64,000 nucleotides of DNA from DATMER01 sp031390755 (GCA_031390755.1 JANMTS010000035.1:62001-126000); one strand, 5' to 3'; positions 17,542-28,490 are shown, numbered from the stretch's first letter. Notes: a model not told the origin generated them from the letters alone. Numbers and translations: made by a program.

Positions 17542-18075
17542 TCAGGCCTTCTTGCCGCCGGGGATGCGCAGGCGCTGGCCGGGATAGATCTCGTCGGCGT
17601 CCTTGAGCATCGGCTTGTTGGCCTCGAAGATCTCCGGATACCGGTTGGCGTTGCCGTAGTGCTCCTTGGCGATCTTCGACAGCGTATCGCCCGACTTCAC
17701 TTCGTAGTAGACGGCTTCGTCGGCGGCCTGCGCCGCGGCGTCGACCTTCAGCTGGTCGTCGACGCTGCCGATGCCCTCGGTGTTGCCGACGAGCAGGACG
17801 ATCTTCTCCCGCTCTTCCTGGCTCTTCGCGGTGCCCGTGAGGGTGACCTTCTCGCCGTCGACGTCGACGGCGAAATTCTCGACCTTGAAGCCCATGCCCT
17901 CCACGACCTTCGTCAGGGCCTGGCTCCGGCGGCGCTCGTGAAGCTCCTTGACCTGCTCCGGCGTCGGCCCTCCCTGAGCGTGCGGAGCCGCCTGCGGAGC
18001 CTGGCCCTGCACCTTGTCGTCGTCTCCGAGCCCGAGCTTTTTTCCAACGCTCTTCACAAATGAAATCAGTCCCAT
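17542..18075 (-). CDS. kbp: BON-LysM protein (Kbp/YgaU-like potassium-binding protein)
   Basis: A 177-residue cytoplasmic protein of the Kbp (YgaU, LysM) family. In E. coli Kbp binds K+ and couples its BON and LysM domains. Here a short N-terminal leader (GLISFVKSVGKKLGLGDDD) precedes a Gln/Ala-rich insert. A BON domain covers about 45-108 (FAVDVDGEKVTLTG, GNTEGIGSVDDQL) and a LysM domain about 122-173 (YEVKSGDTLSKIAKEHYGN, PEIFEANKPML, IYPGQRLRIP). There is no signal peptide, in keeping with the family. AAAAAGGAGAGTGAGAG precedes the ATG. It is slightly longer than the E. coli protein because of the insert. Confidence 0.85.
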   Translation of the reverse strand: MGLISFVKSVGKKLGLGDDDKVQGQAPQAAPHAQGGPTPEQVKELHERRRSQALTKVVEGMGFKVENFAVDVDGEKVTLTGTAKSQEEREKIVLLVGNTEGIGSVDDQLKVDAAAQAADEAVYYEVKSGDTLSKIAKEHYGNANRYPEIFEANKPMLKDADEIYPGQRLRIPGGKKA

Positions 18076-18198
18076 CTCTCACTCTCCTTTTTCTCGGGTG
18101 ATCGTGTCTCGGGCCGCAGGTCGCGGCCCGCGTTCGTCATCTTGCTGCTTGAACGGCGTTGCAAGAGGCTTGCCCACCAGAGACAGGTTCGTGACAAG

Positions 18199-18879
18199 TC
18201 AGGAATCTTCGCGCGCCCTGACCTCTTTCGCCAGCCTCTCCACGACCTGGTCGATCGACAGGTCGGAGGTGTCGACCCGGGTGTAGGTGGCGTCGCAGGT
18301 GAGAGGGGAATCCTCGCGGGACCGGTCGCGCCGGTCGCGGCGCTCGATCTCGTCGAGCACGGCCGCATAGGAAAGATCCCGGCCCGCCGCCTTCAGCTCG
18401 TCGTGGCGGCGCCGGCCGCGGATGTCGATCCGGGCGTCGAGGAAGAACTTGTGGGGCGTGCCCGGGAAGACGCGGGTACCGATGTCCCGGCCGTCGAGGA
18501 CGCCGCCCCAGTGGCCGGCCGCCTCCCGCTGCAGGGCCACGAGGCGGCTCCGGACGCCGGGATGGGCGGCGATGGTCGAGGCCGCCTCCCCCACCTCCGG
18601 CGTGCGGATGAAGGCTTCGACCGGCTCGCCGTCGACGAGCACGTCGAAGCGGCCGTCGTCCTGGCGGCGCAGCCCGACCTCGGTCTCCCCCGCGAGCGCT
18701 TCGACGGCGGCCCGGTCGGACGGGTCGAGCCCGCGGCGCAGGACGTGGAGGGCGATGGCGCGGTACATGGCGCCGGTGTCGAGAAAGGGCACGCCGAGCT
18801 GCTTCGCGAGGCGGCGCGCCGTGCTGCTCTTGCCGACGCCGGAGGGTCCGTCGATCGCGACGATCAGCGGTCCTGTCAT
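18199..18879 (-). CDS. cmk: Cytidylate kinase
   Basis: A 226-residue (d)CMP kinase that transfers phosphate from ATP to CMP or dCMP. The P-loop is near residues 8-17 (AIDGPSGVGKSS), followed by LGVPFLDTGAMYRA, the CMP-binding segments GRDIGTRVFPG and FFLDARIDIRGRRRHDEL, and the lid region RRDRRDRSREDSPL. ATG 18879 is chosen because it overlaps the rluB stop by 4 nt (ATGA) and gives the usual length. It is last in the scpA-scpB-rluB-cmk run, a common bacterial gene order. Confidence 0.95.
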   Translation of the reverse strand: MTGPLIVAIDGPSGVGKSSTARRLAKQLGVPFLDTGAMYRAIALHVLRRGLDPSDRAAVEALAGETEVGLRRQDDGRFDVLVDGEPVEAFIRTPEVGEAASTIAAHPGVRSRLVALQREAAGHWGGVLDGRDIGTRVFPGTPHKFFLDARIDIRGRRRHDELKAAGRDLSYAAVLDEIERRDRRDRSREDSPLTCDATYTRVDTSDLSIDQVVERLAKEVRAREDS

Positions 18880-20132
18880 CGCGGGGATCGACCCCTCGGC
18901 GTCCTGGGCCCGCCCGGTCCGCGCGGTGCGGCGCCGGGCCTCCGGGCGGCCGGAGCCTTCCCGGAAGGAGCCCTCTTCGACGGGGCTCCCTTGGACGGGA
19001 CTCCCTTCGACGGGGCACCCTTGGACGGAGCGCCCTTCGAGGGCGCCCCCTTTGCGGGAACTCCCCTGGACGGGGCCCGCTTCGCGGGAGGCCTCTGGGA
19101 GGGCGCCCTCGTCAGCGGTGCGGGTCTCGCGGGAGGTCTCCTTGCAGGAGCCGCCGGAGCCGGAGCCTTGGCCGCGGGGGCCTCCTCCGGGGGAGCCGCA
19201 GTCTTCTTCGCAGGCTTCACGGGGGCTTTTGCGGCCGGGCCGCGGGTGGTGGACGGGACGGACGGGCGGCGCGGGGCGGGCGCGGTACTCGCGGCGGCGG
19301 TGCCGGTGCCGTCCGTCGCCGTCGCCGGCTTCGCGGCCCGCTCCTTCTTCTCCTTGGCCTCTTTCGGATCGCGCGCGGTTTTCAAGAGCGCCTGGACCTC
19401 GCGGTCGGTCAGCTCGCGGATGGAGCCGGGCGGCAGGTCGGGGTCCCGCAGCGGGCCGATGGCGACCCGCCGCAGCTTGTGGACGGGGTGGCCGACCTGC
19501 TGGAACATCTCGCGGATCTGGCGCGTCCGGCCCTCGGTGAGCTGGACGACCCACCAGGAGTTCTCGCCGCCCTCGTCGTCGTCCCGGACGGGACGGCGGC
19601 GATGCGCGACGGGCGAATGCCGCGGCGTGATCTTCGCCGGCGCGGTCTTCTTGCCTTCGAGGTAGACGCCGGTGCGCAGGCGTTCGAGCGTCTCTTCATC
19701 CGGCCGGCCCTTCACCTTGACCTCGTAGATCTTGACGCTGCCGTAGCGCGGATGGGCCACGCGCTGGGCGAACTCGCCGTCGTCGGTGAGCAGGAGCAGG
19801 CCCTCGGTGCCGAAGTCGAGCCGGCCGACCGGGACCAGCGCCTTGCGGAAGGCCGGCGGGATGAACTCGATCACCGTCGGCCGGCCCTCGGGGTCGGAGA
19901 GCGTGGACATCACGTTCTTCGGCTTGTTGAGCAGCAGATAGCGGTGCTCGCCGGTGTGCGGCTGGATGCGGCGGCCCTCGACCTTGATGGCGTCGTTCTC
20001 GGGATCGGCCTTCTCGCCGAGGGTGGCGACGCGGCCGTTCACGCTCACGAGGCCCTGCTCGATCATCTCCTCGGCCTTGCGGCGCGAGGCGATGCCGGCC
20101 CGGGCGATGATCTTCTGCAGACGTTCTTCCAT
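18876..20132 (-). CDS. rluB: 23S rRNA pseudouridine synthase RluB-type, with long repetitive basic tail
   Basis: A 418-residue pseudouridine synthase of the RsuA/RluB family. An S4 RNA-binding domain (about 1-48, ARAGIASRRKAEEMIEQGLVSVNG) precedes the catalytic domain (about 62-255). The nucleophile is D106 in VGRLDFGTEGLLLLTDDG; LTEGRTRQIREMFQQVGH is the usual family motif. After residue 260 the protein has a roughly 155-residue tail rich in Lys, Ala, Pro and Arg, including a GAPSK pentapeptide array and ending RGRSPR. The tail is disordered-looking and basic, probably binding rRNA or ribosomes. The gene overlaps cmk by 4 nt. Confidence 0.92.
   Translation of the reverse strand: MEERLQKIIARAGIASRRKAEEMIEQGLVSVNGRVATLGEKADPENDAIKVEGRRIQPHTGEHRYLLLNKPKNVMSTLSDPEGRPTVIEFIPPAFRKALVPVGRLDFGTEGLLLLTDDGEFAQRVAHPRYGSVKIYEVKVKGRPDEETLERLRTGVYLEGKKTAPAKITPRHSPVAHRRRPVRDDDEGGENSWWVVQLTEGRTRQIREMFQQVGHPVHKLRRVAIGPLRDPDLPPGSIRELTDREVQALLKTARDPKEAKEKKERAAKPATATDGTGTAAASTAPAPRRPSVPSTTRGPAAKAPVKPAKKTAAPPEEAPAAKAPAPAAPARRPPARPAPLTRAPSQRPPAKRAPSRGVPAKGAPSKGAPSKGAPSKGVPSKGAPSKRAPSGKAPAARRPGAAPRGPGGPRTPRGRSPR
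18961..19060 (-). repeat. 15-bp tandem repeats coding GAPSK units in the RluB tail
   Basis: On the coding strand a 15-bp unit close to GGGGCTCCGTCGAAG type sequence repeats about six times, giving GAPSKGAPSKGAPSKG-like pentapeptides with G/T or A/V substitutions. Such in-frame minisatellites may vary in copy number between strains. Confidence 0.7.
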
Positions 20133-20168
20133 GATGCGGTCTCTCTTTCTCGACTCGAGGGGCTGGGG

Positions 20169-20918
20169 CTAGTCCGGCTCGCCGGAATCGGCCGCCTCTT
20201 CGAGCGCCGCCACTTCGCGCTGGAAGGTTTCTTCACGGTCCACCAGGAGGGACTCGTCGATCGGCTGCGGCAGGAAGGCTTCCATGGTCTCGGCGCTCAC
20301 CGGGGTGATGGCGTCGCCGCCCCCGCCGGCCGTGGCGCCGAAGGTCTCCTCGAACTCTTCGAGCGGCGGCAGATCCTTGAGGGTGTTCAGGCCGAAGTGG
20401 ACCAGGAACTCCTTGGTGGTGCCGTAGAGGAACGGCTTGCCCACCACCTCCTTGCGGCCGGTGATGCGCACGAGCCGGCGCTCCAGAAGCGTCTTGAGGA
20501 CGCCCGCGGCGCTGACGCCGCGCAGCTCCTGGATCTCGGGCGCGGTGACCGGCTGGCGGTAGGCGATGATCGCCATGGTCTCCAGCGCGGCCATGGAGAG
20601 CTTGCTGCCGCCGGAGACGTCGAAGAAGCGGCGGAGCCAGCCGGCCACTTCCGGACGGGTGGCGAGACGGACGCCGCCGGCCACGTCCTCGACGAGGATG
20701 CCGCGGCCTTCCGTCGACTCCTCCGCACCCTCCCCGGAGCTCTCGGAGCTGCCGGCCCCGTAGCCGGCATAGCGGGCGAGCACGGTCTCCAGGGCCTCCG
20801 GAACCTGCGGCCGGTCCTCCTCGTCGAAGAGATCCACCAGCTTCTGCCGCGGCACCGGCTCCGAGGAGACGAACAGGATCGCCTCCAGGATCGCCTCCAT
20901 TTCACGTCTCTCGATCAT
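20169..20918 (-). CDS. scpB: SMC-Scp complex subunit ScpB
   Basis: A 249-residue winged-helix protein. ScpB dimers bind ScpA and the SMC ATPase to form bacterial condensin. Recognisable pieces are MEAILEAILFVSSEPVPRQKL at the start, RPEVAGWLRRFFD, and the second winged helix with LSMAALETMAIIAYRQPVTAPEIQELRGV and GRKEVVGKPFLYGTTKEFLVHFGL. An acidic insert (about 52-72) separates the two winged helices. A Glu-rich C-terminal tail extends past residue 200. The start overlaps the scpA stop by 4 nt. Confidence 0.94.
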   Translation of the reverse strand: MIERREMEAILEAILFVSSEPVPRQKLVDLFDEEDRPQVPEALETVLARYAGYGAGSSESSGEGAEESTEGRGILVEDVAGGVRLATRPEVAGWLRRFFDVSGGSKLSMAALETMAIIAYRQPVTAPEIQELRGVSAAGVLKTLLERRLVRITGRKEVVGKPFLYGTTKEFLVHFGLNTLKDLPPLEEFEETFGATAGGGGDAITPVSAETMEAFLPQPIDESLLVDREETFQREVAALEEAADSGEPD

Positions 20919-21742
20919 CCCGAGATCGCCTCCCGATCCAGAGTGCTCGTCTCGCGGGTGGTGCGATAGAGGAGGATGTCGCCGCTCTCCGTCTGGTGGA
21001 TGCGCACGAGGTTCAGGCGCGCCAGCTCCAGCACGGCGAGGAAGGCGGACACGGCCTCGGACCGGCAGGAGCGCGTGCGCAGGTCGTCGACGAGGTCGAA
21101 CGGCCGGGCCGCGTCGAGCAGGCCGAGCAGGCGGTCGAACTGGCTGCGGACCGAGAACGCCTCCAGGGTGAGCTGGAGCGGCGGCGGATGCTCCCGATCG
21201 TAGCGCACCAGCGCCTGGCGCAGCGCGCCGACCAGATCGAAGAGCGAGATGTCGCCCAGCTCGATCGTGCCGTCGTCCTCCGGCGCCTGGGGCAGCGGCT
21301 GGGGCTTGCGCGTCCAGATGCCCATGCGCAGCCGGTCGACCTCCGCGAAGGACTGGGCGATCTCCTTGAGCCGCCGGTATTCGAGGAGGCGCTGGACCAG
21401 CTCCTGCCGCGGGTCTTCCTCGGGCTCGCCCTCGGCCTTGGCCGGCCGCGGCAGCAGCATCTTGGACTTGAGGTGGATGAGGAGCGCCGCCTCGTAGATG
21501 TACTCGCCCGCCACGTCGAGGTTCAGCTCACCCATGAGCGCCAGGTAGGCGTGGAACTGGTCGCAGATGGTCGCCACCGGGATGTCGGTGATCTCCACCC
21601 GGTTGAGCTTGATCAGGTGCAGCAGGAGATCGAGCGGCCCCTCGAACACCGGCAGGTGGACGCGCCACGTCTCCGGCAGCAGGGCCGAGACCTCGAACGA
21701 GCCCTGCCCGTTGCCTGAACCGTCTGAACCGTCTGAGCTCAT
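20915..21742 (-). CDS. scpA: SMC-Scp complex subunit ScpA
   Basis: A 275-residue kleisin that bridges the SMC heads and binds ScpB for chromosome condensation and segregation. The N-terminal kleisin domain starts with VHLPVFEGPLDLLLHLIKLN and continues with YIYEAALLIHLKSKMLLP. The C-terminal winged helix shows CRSEAVSAFLAVLELARLNLVRIHQ. ATG 21742 is chosen because it overlaps the trpS stop (ATGA). The first 15 residues are a Ser/Asp/Gly-rich extension encoded by a 9-bp tandem repeat. Confidence 0.94.
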   Translation of the reverse strand: MSSDGSDGSGNGQGSFEVSALLPETWRVHLPVFEGPLDLLLHLIKLNRVEITDIPVATICDQFHAYLALMGELNLDVAGEYIYEAALLIHLKSKMLLPRPAKAEGEPEEDPRQELVQRLLEYRRLKEIAQSFAEVDRLRMGIWTRKPQPLPQAPEDDGTIELGDISLFDLVGALRQALVRYDREHPPPLQLTLEAFSVRSQFDRLLGLLDAARPFDLVDDLRTRSCRSEAVSAFLAVLELARLNLVRIHQTESGDILLYRTTRETSTLDREAISG

Positions 21743-22752
21743 CCGTGGACCTTCTGCAGGAGCTTCCGGTAGTCCAGCCCCATGGCGGAGCGCGCCAGCT
21801 CCATGGTCTCGCCGGCCTGCTCGCGGGCGCGGCGGGAGCCGTCGAGGAGAATGTCCCAGACGGTGTCGCGGTCCAGCTGGCGGCGGCGCTCGCGCATCGG
21901 CTCCAGGAGCTCGTTGATGATGCCGGCGAGCAGCTTCTTGTCGTCCACGCAGCCGATCTCGGCGGCCTTGCACTGGTGCCAGACCCGCTCCTTCACGTCG
22001 TCGGGGGACATCAGCTTGTGGAACTCGTAGAGGTTGCAGACCTCCGGCCGGCCCGGGTCCTTGCGCATGATGCGCTCCGGGTCGGTGAACATCTGCTTGC
22101 ACTTGTTGAGCACCACGTCCGCCGGGTCGGAGAGGTTGATCGCGTTGCCGTACGATTTGGACATCTTGCGGCCGTCGATGCCGGGCACCTTGGGCGTCGG
22201 CGTGAACAGCGCCTTGGGCTCGGGGAACGTGTCGCCGTAGAGCGAGTTGAAGCGGCGGACGATCTCGCGCGCCAGCTCCAGGTGGCTCGACTGGTCCTCC
22301 CCCACCGGCACGAAGTGGGCGCGGTAGACGGCGACGTCCACGGTCTGGAGCACGGGGTAGCCCAGAAAGCCGTAGTTCGACAGATCCTTGTTCTCGATGT
22401 TCTGGGCCTGTTCCTTGTAGGTCGGAACGCGCTCCAGCCAGCCGATCGGCGTGATCATCGAGAACAGCAGGTGCAACTCGGCGTGCTCGGGCACGAGCGA
22501 CTGCACGAAGATCACGGACTGCTGCGGATCGAGTCCGGCGGCGAGCCAGTCGGTGACCATGTCGACGGTGTTCTGCGCCACCTGGGACGGGTCGGCGTAG
22601 TCGCTCGTCAGGGCGTGCCAGTCCGCCGCCATGTAGAGGCAGTGGTAGCGGCTCTGGAGGTCGATCCAGTTCTTGAGGGCCCCGAAGTAGTTGCCCAGGT
22701 GGATCTTGCCCGTCGAGCGCATGCCCGAGAGCACGGTCTGCTGTTGCGTCAC
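21739..22752 (-). CDS. trpS: Tryptophanyl-tRNA synthetase
   Basis: A 337-residue class I aminoacyl-tRNA synthetase that charges tRNA-Trp. GTG 22752 is chosen over an upstream ATG: GAGGAGAG stands four bases before it and the protein then begins with the usual TVLSGMRSTGKIHLGNYFGA. The HIGH-like motif is GKIHLGNY and the KMSKS loop is RKMSKSYGN. PVGEDQSSHLELARE and EVCNLYEFHKL are also usual for the family. An upstream extension of 30 codons would run through a REP-like repeat and is not credible. Confidence 0.94.
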   Translation of the reverse strand: MTQQQTVLSGMRSTGKIHLGNYFGALKNWIDLQSRYHCLYMAADWHALTSDYADPSQVAQNTVDMVTDWLAAGLDPQQSVIFVQSLVPEHAELHLLFSMITPIGWLERVPTYKEQAQNIENKDLSNYGFLGYPVLQTVDVAVYRAHFVPVGEDQSSHLELAREIVRRFNSLYGDTFPEPKALFTPTPKVPGIDGRKMSKSYGNAINLSDPADVVLNKCKQMFTDPERIMRKDPGRPEVCNLYEFHKLMSPDDVKERVWHQCKAAEIGCVDDKKLLAGIINELLEPMRERRRQLDRDTVWDILLDGSRRAREQAGETMELARSAMGLDYRKLLQKVHG

Positions 22753-22801
22753 GGTCTCTCCTCTATCCCTTCCTGGCCTCTCGCCTGGTCTGGCAAAATC
22801 C

Positions 22802-22857
22802 GTAGGGGCAACCCTTGTGGTTGCCCTCCAGAGGGCGGCCACAAGGGCCGCCCCTCC
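22802..22857. repeat. REP-like double palindrome
   Basis: Two GC-rich hairpins (GGGCAACC/GGTTGCCC and GGGCGGCC/GGGCCGCCC) whose arms are near inverted copies of each other. The element lies between trpS and the 171-aa membrane protein gene, ending next to the latter's stop. The same building blocks recur at 63456-63531, so this is a dispersed intergenic repeat of this genome. Confidence 0.7.
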
Positions 22858-22858
22858 A

Positions 22859-23374
22859 TTACGCCCTGGCCGCCCGGGGGGCTTTCTTCACAGCCGGGGC
22901 CAGCCGGCGGTCGATGTCGGCCATCAGCCGCTCGTTGGCTTCGAGCACGCCCTTCTCAATCCACAGGGTCCGCAGCTGGGCGGCGAGCGCGGCCCAGAAG
23001 AGGACGTGGTGGATCCACACCGGCAGTGTGCCGGTGGCCGCGCCGCCGCCGAGGATGAAGGTCGCCATGGCGAGGCCCATCGCTAGCATCAGCGGCGGAT
23101 AGGACTTGTTCTTGTAGGCCTTGGTCTGCTCGATCAGGTCGGGATCGAGCCTGTTCTCGTTGACCGCGTCCTTGATCGCCTTGCCGGTGCCGATCAGGTA
23201 GAACATGATCCAGCAGTGGGAGAACAGGAGCAGCAGGCAGGAGGCGAGGGCCACGAGCACGTGGCGCGACATCTCGGAGCCCACCGGGCTCACGAGCAGG
23301 TAGCCCAGGACGGCGGTCGCGGCCAGCCCGAGGGTGGCCATGAAGCCGACGATGAGGAGAGCGCGGCCCATCAT
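22859..23374 (-). CDS. Small integral membrane protein, unknown
   Basis: A 171-residue protein with four predicted membrane helices: ALLIVGFMATLGLAATAVLGYLLV; VLVALASCLLLLFSHCWIMFYLI; LMLAMGLAMATFILGGGAA; and WIHHVLFWAALAAQLRTLW. A cytoplasmic loop (KAIKDAVNENRLDPDLIEQTKAYK) lies between helices two and three. The basic C-terminal tail resembles PAVKKAPRAARA. I do not recognise the family. ATG 23374 overlaps the glycosyltransferase stop by 4 nt, so the two are translated together. Confidence 0.72.
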   Translation of the reverse strand: MMGRALLIVGFMATLGLAATAVLGYLLVSPVGSEMSRHVLVALASCLLLLFSHCWIMFYLIGTGKAIKDAVNENRLDPDLIEQTKAYKNKSYPPLMLAMGLAMATFILGGGAATGTLPVWIHHVLFWAALAAQLRTLWIEKGVLEANERLMADIDRRLAPAVKKAPRAARA

Positions 23375-24608
23375 GGCCGGGTCTCCGAGCTCGGTGGCTT
23401 CGGTGGGTTCGGTTCGATTGCGTGTCGCATCTCTTCGTCTCCCGATTCGCCGAGCACCACCCGCCGCCAGGAGGCGACGGCGTTGCGCGGCCTGTACCTC
23501 TCGTCCACGCGGCGCCGGCCTTCCGCGCCGCGGCGCCGCGCCTCGTCCGGCCGCGCCAGAACCTCCTCCAGCACCGCGGTCAGGGCGCCGGGGTTCTCCT
23601 GCGGCACGAGCCAGCCGGTGCGGCCGTCCTCGACCACCTCGGGGATCCCGCTCACCGCGCTCGCCACCACCGGCAGCCCGGCGGCCATGGCTTCGAGCAC
23701 CACGAGCGGCATGCCCTCGTAGGTCGAGGGCACGACCAGCGCCGCGGCGCCCTGGAACAGCTCGCGCACCCGGGCGGCTTCGCAGCGCCCCAGGAAGCGG
23801 ATCTCGGTCCCGGGCGTCTGCCGGCGCACCTCGCCGGCCTTGAGCTCGAGCGCGGCCCGGTGCTCGCCGTCGCCCGCGATCAGCAGGCGCATGCCGGGCC
23901 GGAGGGCTTCCAGCAGCACCTCCACGCCCTTGCGGATGCGCAGCCGCCCGACGAACAGGAGATATCCCGGAAGCTCGCCCCCCCCGGCCGGAACGTCGAT
24001 CGCCACGCCTCCGGTCGCGTTGGGCAGCACGGACGCGGCGCCGACCCGGTAGTCGCGGCACACCTCGGCGGCGGTGGCCGCGCTCGGCGCCAGGATCAGG
24101 TCCGCCGCCTGCGCGGAGATCCATCCCAGGAGGATCTGGAGCGGCGCCTTGAGCCAGCGGAAGCGGCGCTCGACCGCCCCGGGACGCCCCATCACCCGGC
24201 CGTCCGCCGCCACCAGGGGGCGCACGGCCCGAAGCTCTTCGACGTAGCTCACCTGGAGCAGGGCCACGAGGAGGGGCCGGGGATCGGGGCGCGGCGGCAG
24301 GCTCCTCCAGAGCCGGACCAGCAGCGCCGCGAAGCCGCCGTCCGATTCGTGGACCTGCACCACATGGGGCCGGAAGCGCCGGAGCGCCCGCCAGACCGCC
24401 GGCACCGCCAGCAGCGGAAACAGCAGCTTGGGACCCGGAGCCTGGCCCGGGCCGCGGCCCAGAATTTCCACCACGCAGCCGGTTTCCCGCAGACCGGCCG
24501 CCAACTGTAACACCTGTTCGCCGACGCCGGAAACGTCCCGCGGCGGCAGGGTGTTGGCGACGAGAAGCACGCGCAGGGGCGGCGCGGCGGGGTTCGGGCC
24601 TGGAGAGA

Positions 24609-24612
<4 letters not shown>
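23371..24612 (-). CDS. GT4-type glycosyltransferase
   Basis: A 413-residue glycosyltransferase of the GT-B fold, family GT4-like. The N-terminal Rossmann half begins RVLLVANTLPPRDVSGVGEQVLQLAAGLRE. The C-terminal half contains LLFVGRLRIRKGVEVLLEAL and the donor-binding motif PSTYEGMPLVVLEAMAAGLPVVAS with the E-x7-E glutamates, followed by GIPEVVEDGRTGWLVP. Family members make lipopolysaccharide, exopolysaccharide or glycolipids; no neighbouring polysaccharide genes reveal the substrate. It is embedded between recG (4-nt overlap) and a membrane protein gene (4-nt overlap). Confidence 0.88.
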
Positions 24613-26654
<2,042 letters not shown>

Positions 26655-26680
26655 AGGGGCCGACAGCTCCAGAGCCAGGG

Positions 26681-27499
26681 TCAGGGCACCTGGAACTTGA
26701 GGGCGACCACGCCGCAGCGCACCTCGTCGCCGGGCTTGATCTCGGACGGCACCCCCGTCTCCAGCCGGGCGCCGTTGACGAACGTGCTGTTCATCGTGCC
26801 GATCTCCTCGCCGACGAAGAACTTGTTGCCGCGGCGGTAGATCTTGGCGTGGCGGCGGCTGATCGACCGCTGGGTGTCCACCGGCGAGAGGTCGACATCC
26901 GGATAGATGCCGGTGACCGCGTCCTTGCGGCCGATGGTGGTCTCGGGGCCGGTCGAGAGCGGGAACTCCATGCCCGAGGAGGCATGGATGAGCTTCTCGG
27001 GGCCGTCGGCCTGCGCCTGCACGGCCATGCGCGGCATCTCCCGGGAGACGCTGGAGACAGCCTCGCGGTTGGTGGTCGACGACCGCAGCAGCTCGTCGGT
27101 CTCGCGCAGCCGGCGGGCCAGCTTGCGCATCATCCGCACCGCGACCTCGGGGTTGCTGCGCAGCATCTGGTCGAAGGTGGAGCCGTTGATCTGGAGGAGC
27201 TTGACCTCGGTGACCGCGCGGGCCGAGGCGGCGCGCGGCAGGTCTTCCAGGATGGACATCTCGCCGAAGAAGTCGCCCTTCTCCAGCACCGAGAGGAGCG
27301 TCTCGTTGCTGCCCGAGCCGCTCAGGATCTCCACCTTGCCCTCGTGGATGATGTACATCTCGGTGCCGAGCTCGCCCTCGCGGAAGACGAAATCGCCGTC
27401 CTTGTGCTCGATGAGGTAGCCGGCGGAGGTCTTCCGCACGGCTCCCGGAGGCTGAGAGGCCGGCGCGCCGCCAGTCGTCTTGAAGACGGGATTGCTCAT
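26681..27499 (-). CDS. Cyclic-nucleotide-binding plus FHA domain protein
   Basis: A 272-residue two-domain signalling protein. Residues 25-140 form a cNMP-binding domain (YLIEHKDGDFVFREGELGTEMYIIHEGKVEIL, GDFFGEMSILEDLPRAASARAV, with the phosphate-binding-cassette Glu and Arg). A linker follows, then an FHA phosphothreonine-binding domain from about 185 (TTIGRKDAVTG, SISRRHAKIYRRGNKFFV, GTMNSTFVNGARL). No DNA-binding helix-turn-helix follows the cNMP domain, so it is not a Crp-type regulator. It may link cNMP signals to Ser/Thr-kinase targets. ATG 27499 gives the natural domain start; longer in-frame extensions are low-complexity. Confidence 0.85.
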   Translation of the reverse strand: MSNPVFKTTGGAPASQPPGAVRKTSAGYLIEHKDGDFVFREGELGTEMYIIHEGKVEILSGSGSNETLLSVLEKGDFFGEMSILEDLPRAASARAVTEVKLLQINGSTFDQMLRSNPEVAVRMMRKLARRLRETDELLRSSTTNREAVSSVSREMPRMAVQAQADGPEKLIHASSGMEFPLSTGPETTIGRKDAVTGIYPDVDLSPVDTQRSISRRHAKIYRRGNKFFVGEEIGTMNSTFVNGARLETGVPSEIKPGDEVRCGVVALKFQVP

Positions 27500-27522
27500 A
27501 TGTTGGTTGATCCCATTCTCGC

Positions 27523-28434
27523 TCAGGAACCGATTTCCATCTGGAGGCGACCGGCCTGGAGGCGGGCTCGCAGCCCCAGAGGAAGCGTCCAGTTCTGCGG
27601 CACGTGGCCCATGGGAAGCCCCCACGCCAGGGGATGCGGCCAGCCAGGAAGGCACTCCCGAATCACTGCCGGCCATCCGGCCGCCTCGGCGCCCTTCCCC
27701 GTCACATGGCCGATCATCATGCCCGCTATCTTATCGAGATTACCCGACAGCCGGAGGTGGGTCAACATTCGGTCGATCCGGTACGGAGCCTCCTGAACGT
27801 CCTCCCACACCACCACCGCGCCCTCCAGGTCCGGAAACCAGGGCGTCCCGACCGTGGCGGCAAGCAGGCTCAGACACCCGCCGACGAGCGGCCCCTCGAC
27901 CACCGTCCCCTTCGCCGGCTCCCGGAGCCATCCCTCGAACGGCATCTCCACCGGATAGCGTCCGGCGAGCGCTCCGAGCAGCGACGCCTCCTCCTCCGGC
28001 TCCAATCCGCGCGCCAGCTCGCCGCCCACCAGGGGGCCATGGAACGCCACGAGGCCGAGCCGACGCACGACCTCATTCAGGAAGGGGGTGAGATCCGAAT
28101 AGCCGACGTACGCCCGGGGGACTCGGGCCAGCAGCTCCCAGTCCAGCCCGGGAAGGATGCGAGGCACGCCGTAACCGCCGCGAGTGAAGAAGATCGCCCG
28201 CAGGCTCGGATCGGCCGCCAGCCGGTGAAACGCGGCCAGCCGCTCCAAGTCACCGCCGGCCAGATAACCCTGGCGGGAGAGGACGTTGTCCGCCAGCACC
28301 GGCTCGAAGCCGAGCCGCCGAAGCGATTCGAGACCGGCCTCCAGCTTCTCCGGATCGACCGGACCGGACAGCGCGGCAATTCCGATGCGGTCGCCGGGAC
28401 CGCACGGAGGGGGTAACTCAGGAGTGGAGATCAA
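27523..28434 (-). CDS. LD-carboxypeptidase (peptidase S66)
   Basis: A 303-residue S66 muramoyltetrapeptide LD-carboxypeptidase, which trims the terminal D-Ala of peptidoglycan tetrapeptides in recycling. The start (TTG, giving MISTPELPPPCGPGDRIGIAALSGPV) places the usual PGDRI element near residue 13. The nucleophile is in VGYSDLT, with the second FFTRGGYG loop before it. The Glu lies in VVVWEDVQEAPYRIDRML and the His in MGHVPQNWTLPLG, giving the Ser-His-Glu triad. It heads the housekeeping run, 23 bases before the cNMP/FHA gene. Confidence 0.88.
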   Translation of the reverse strand: MISTPELPPPCGPGDRIGIAALSGPVDPEKLEAGLESLRRLGFEPVLADNVLSRQGYLAGGDLERLAAFHRLAADPSLRAIFFTRGGYGVPRILPGLDWELLARVPRAYVGYSDLTPFLNEVVRRLGLVAFHGPLVGGELARGLEPEEEASLLGALAGRYPVEMPFEGWLREPAKGTVVEGPLVGGCLSLLAATVGTPWFPDLEGAVVVWEDVQEAPYRIDRMLTHLRLSGNLDKIAGMMIGHVTGKGAEAAGWPAVIRECLPGWPHPLAWGLPMGHVPQNWTLPLGLRARLQAGRLQMEIGS

Positions 28435-28490
28435 AGGCCGGAGAGCTCCATGGGAGGATGTTTTGAAAGCCCGGCTTCACCGCGCGGAGT

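Noticed and set aside
28438..28452. Third functional copy of the rnpB-tail repeat
   Set aside because: Only about 15 bp match, too short to call a full repeat; it is mentioned as a possible older remnant.
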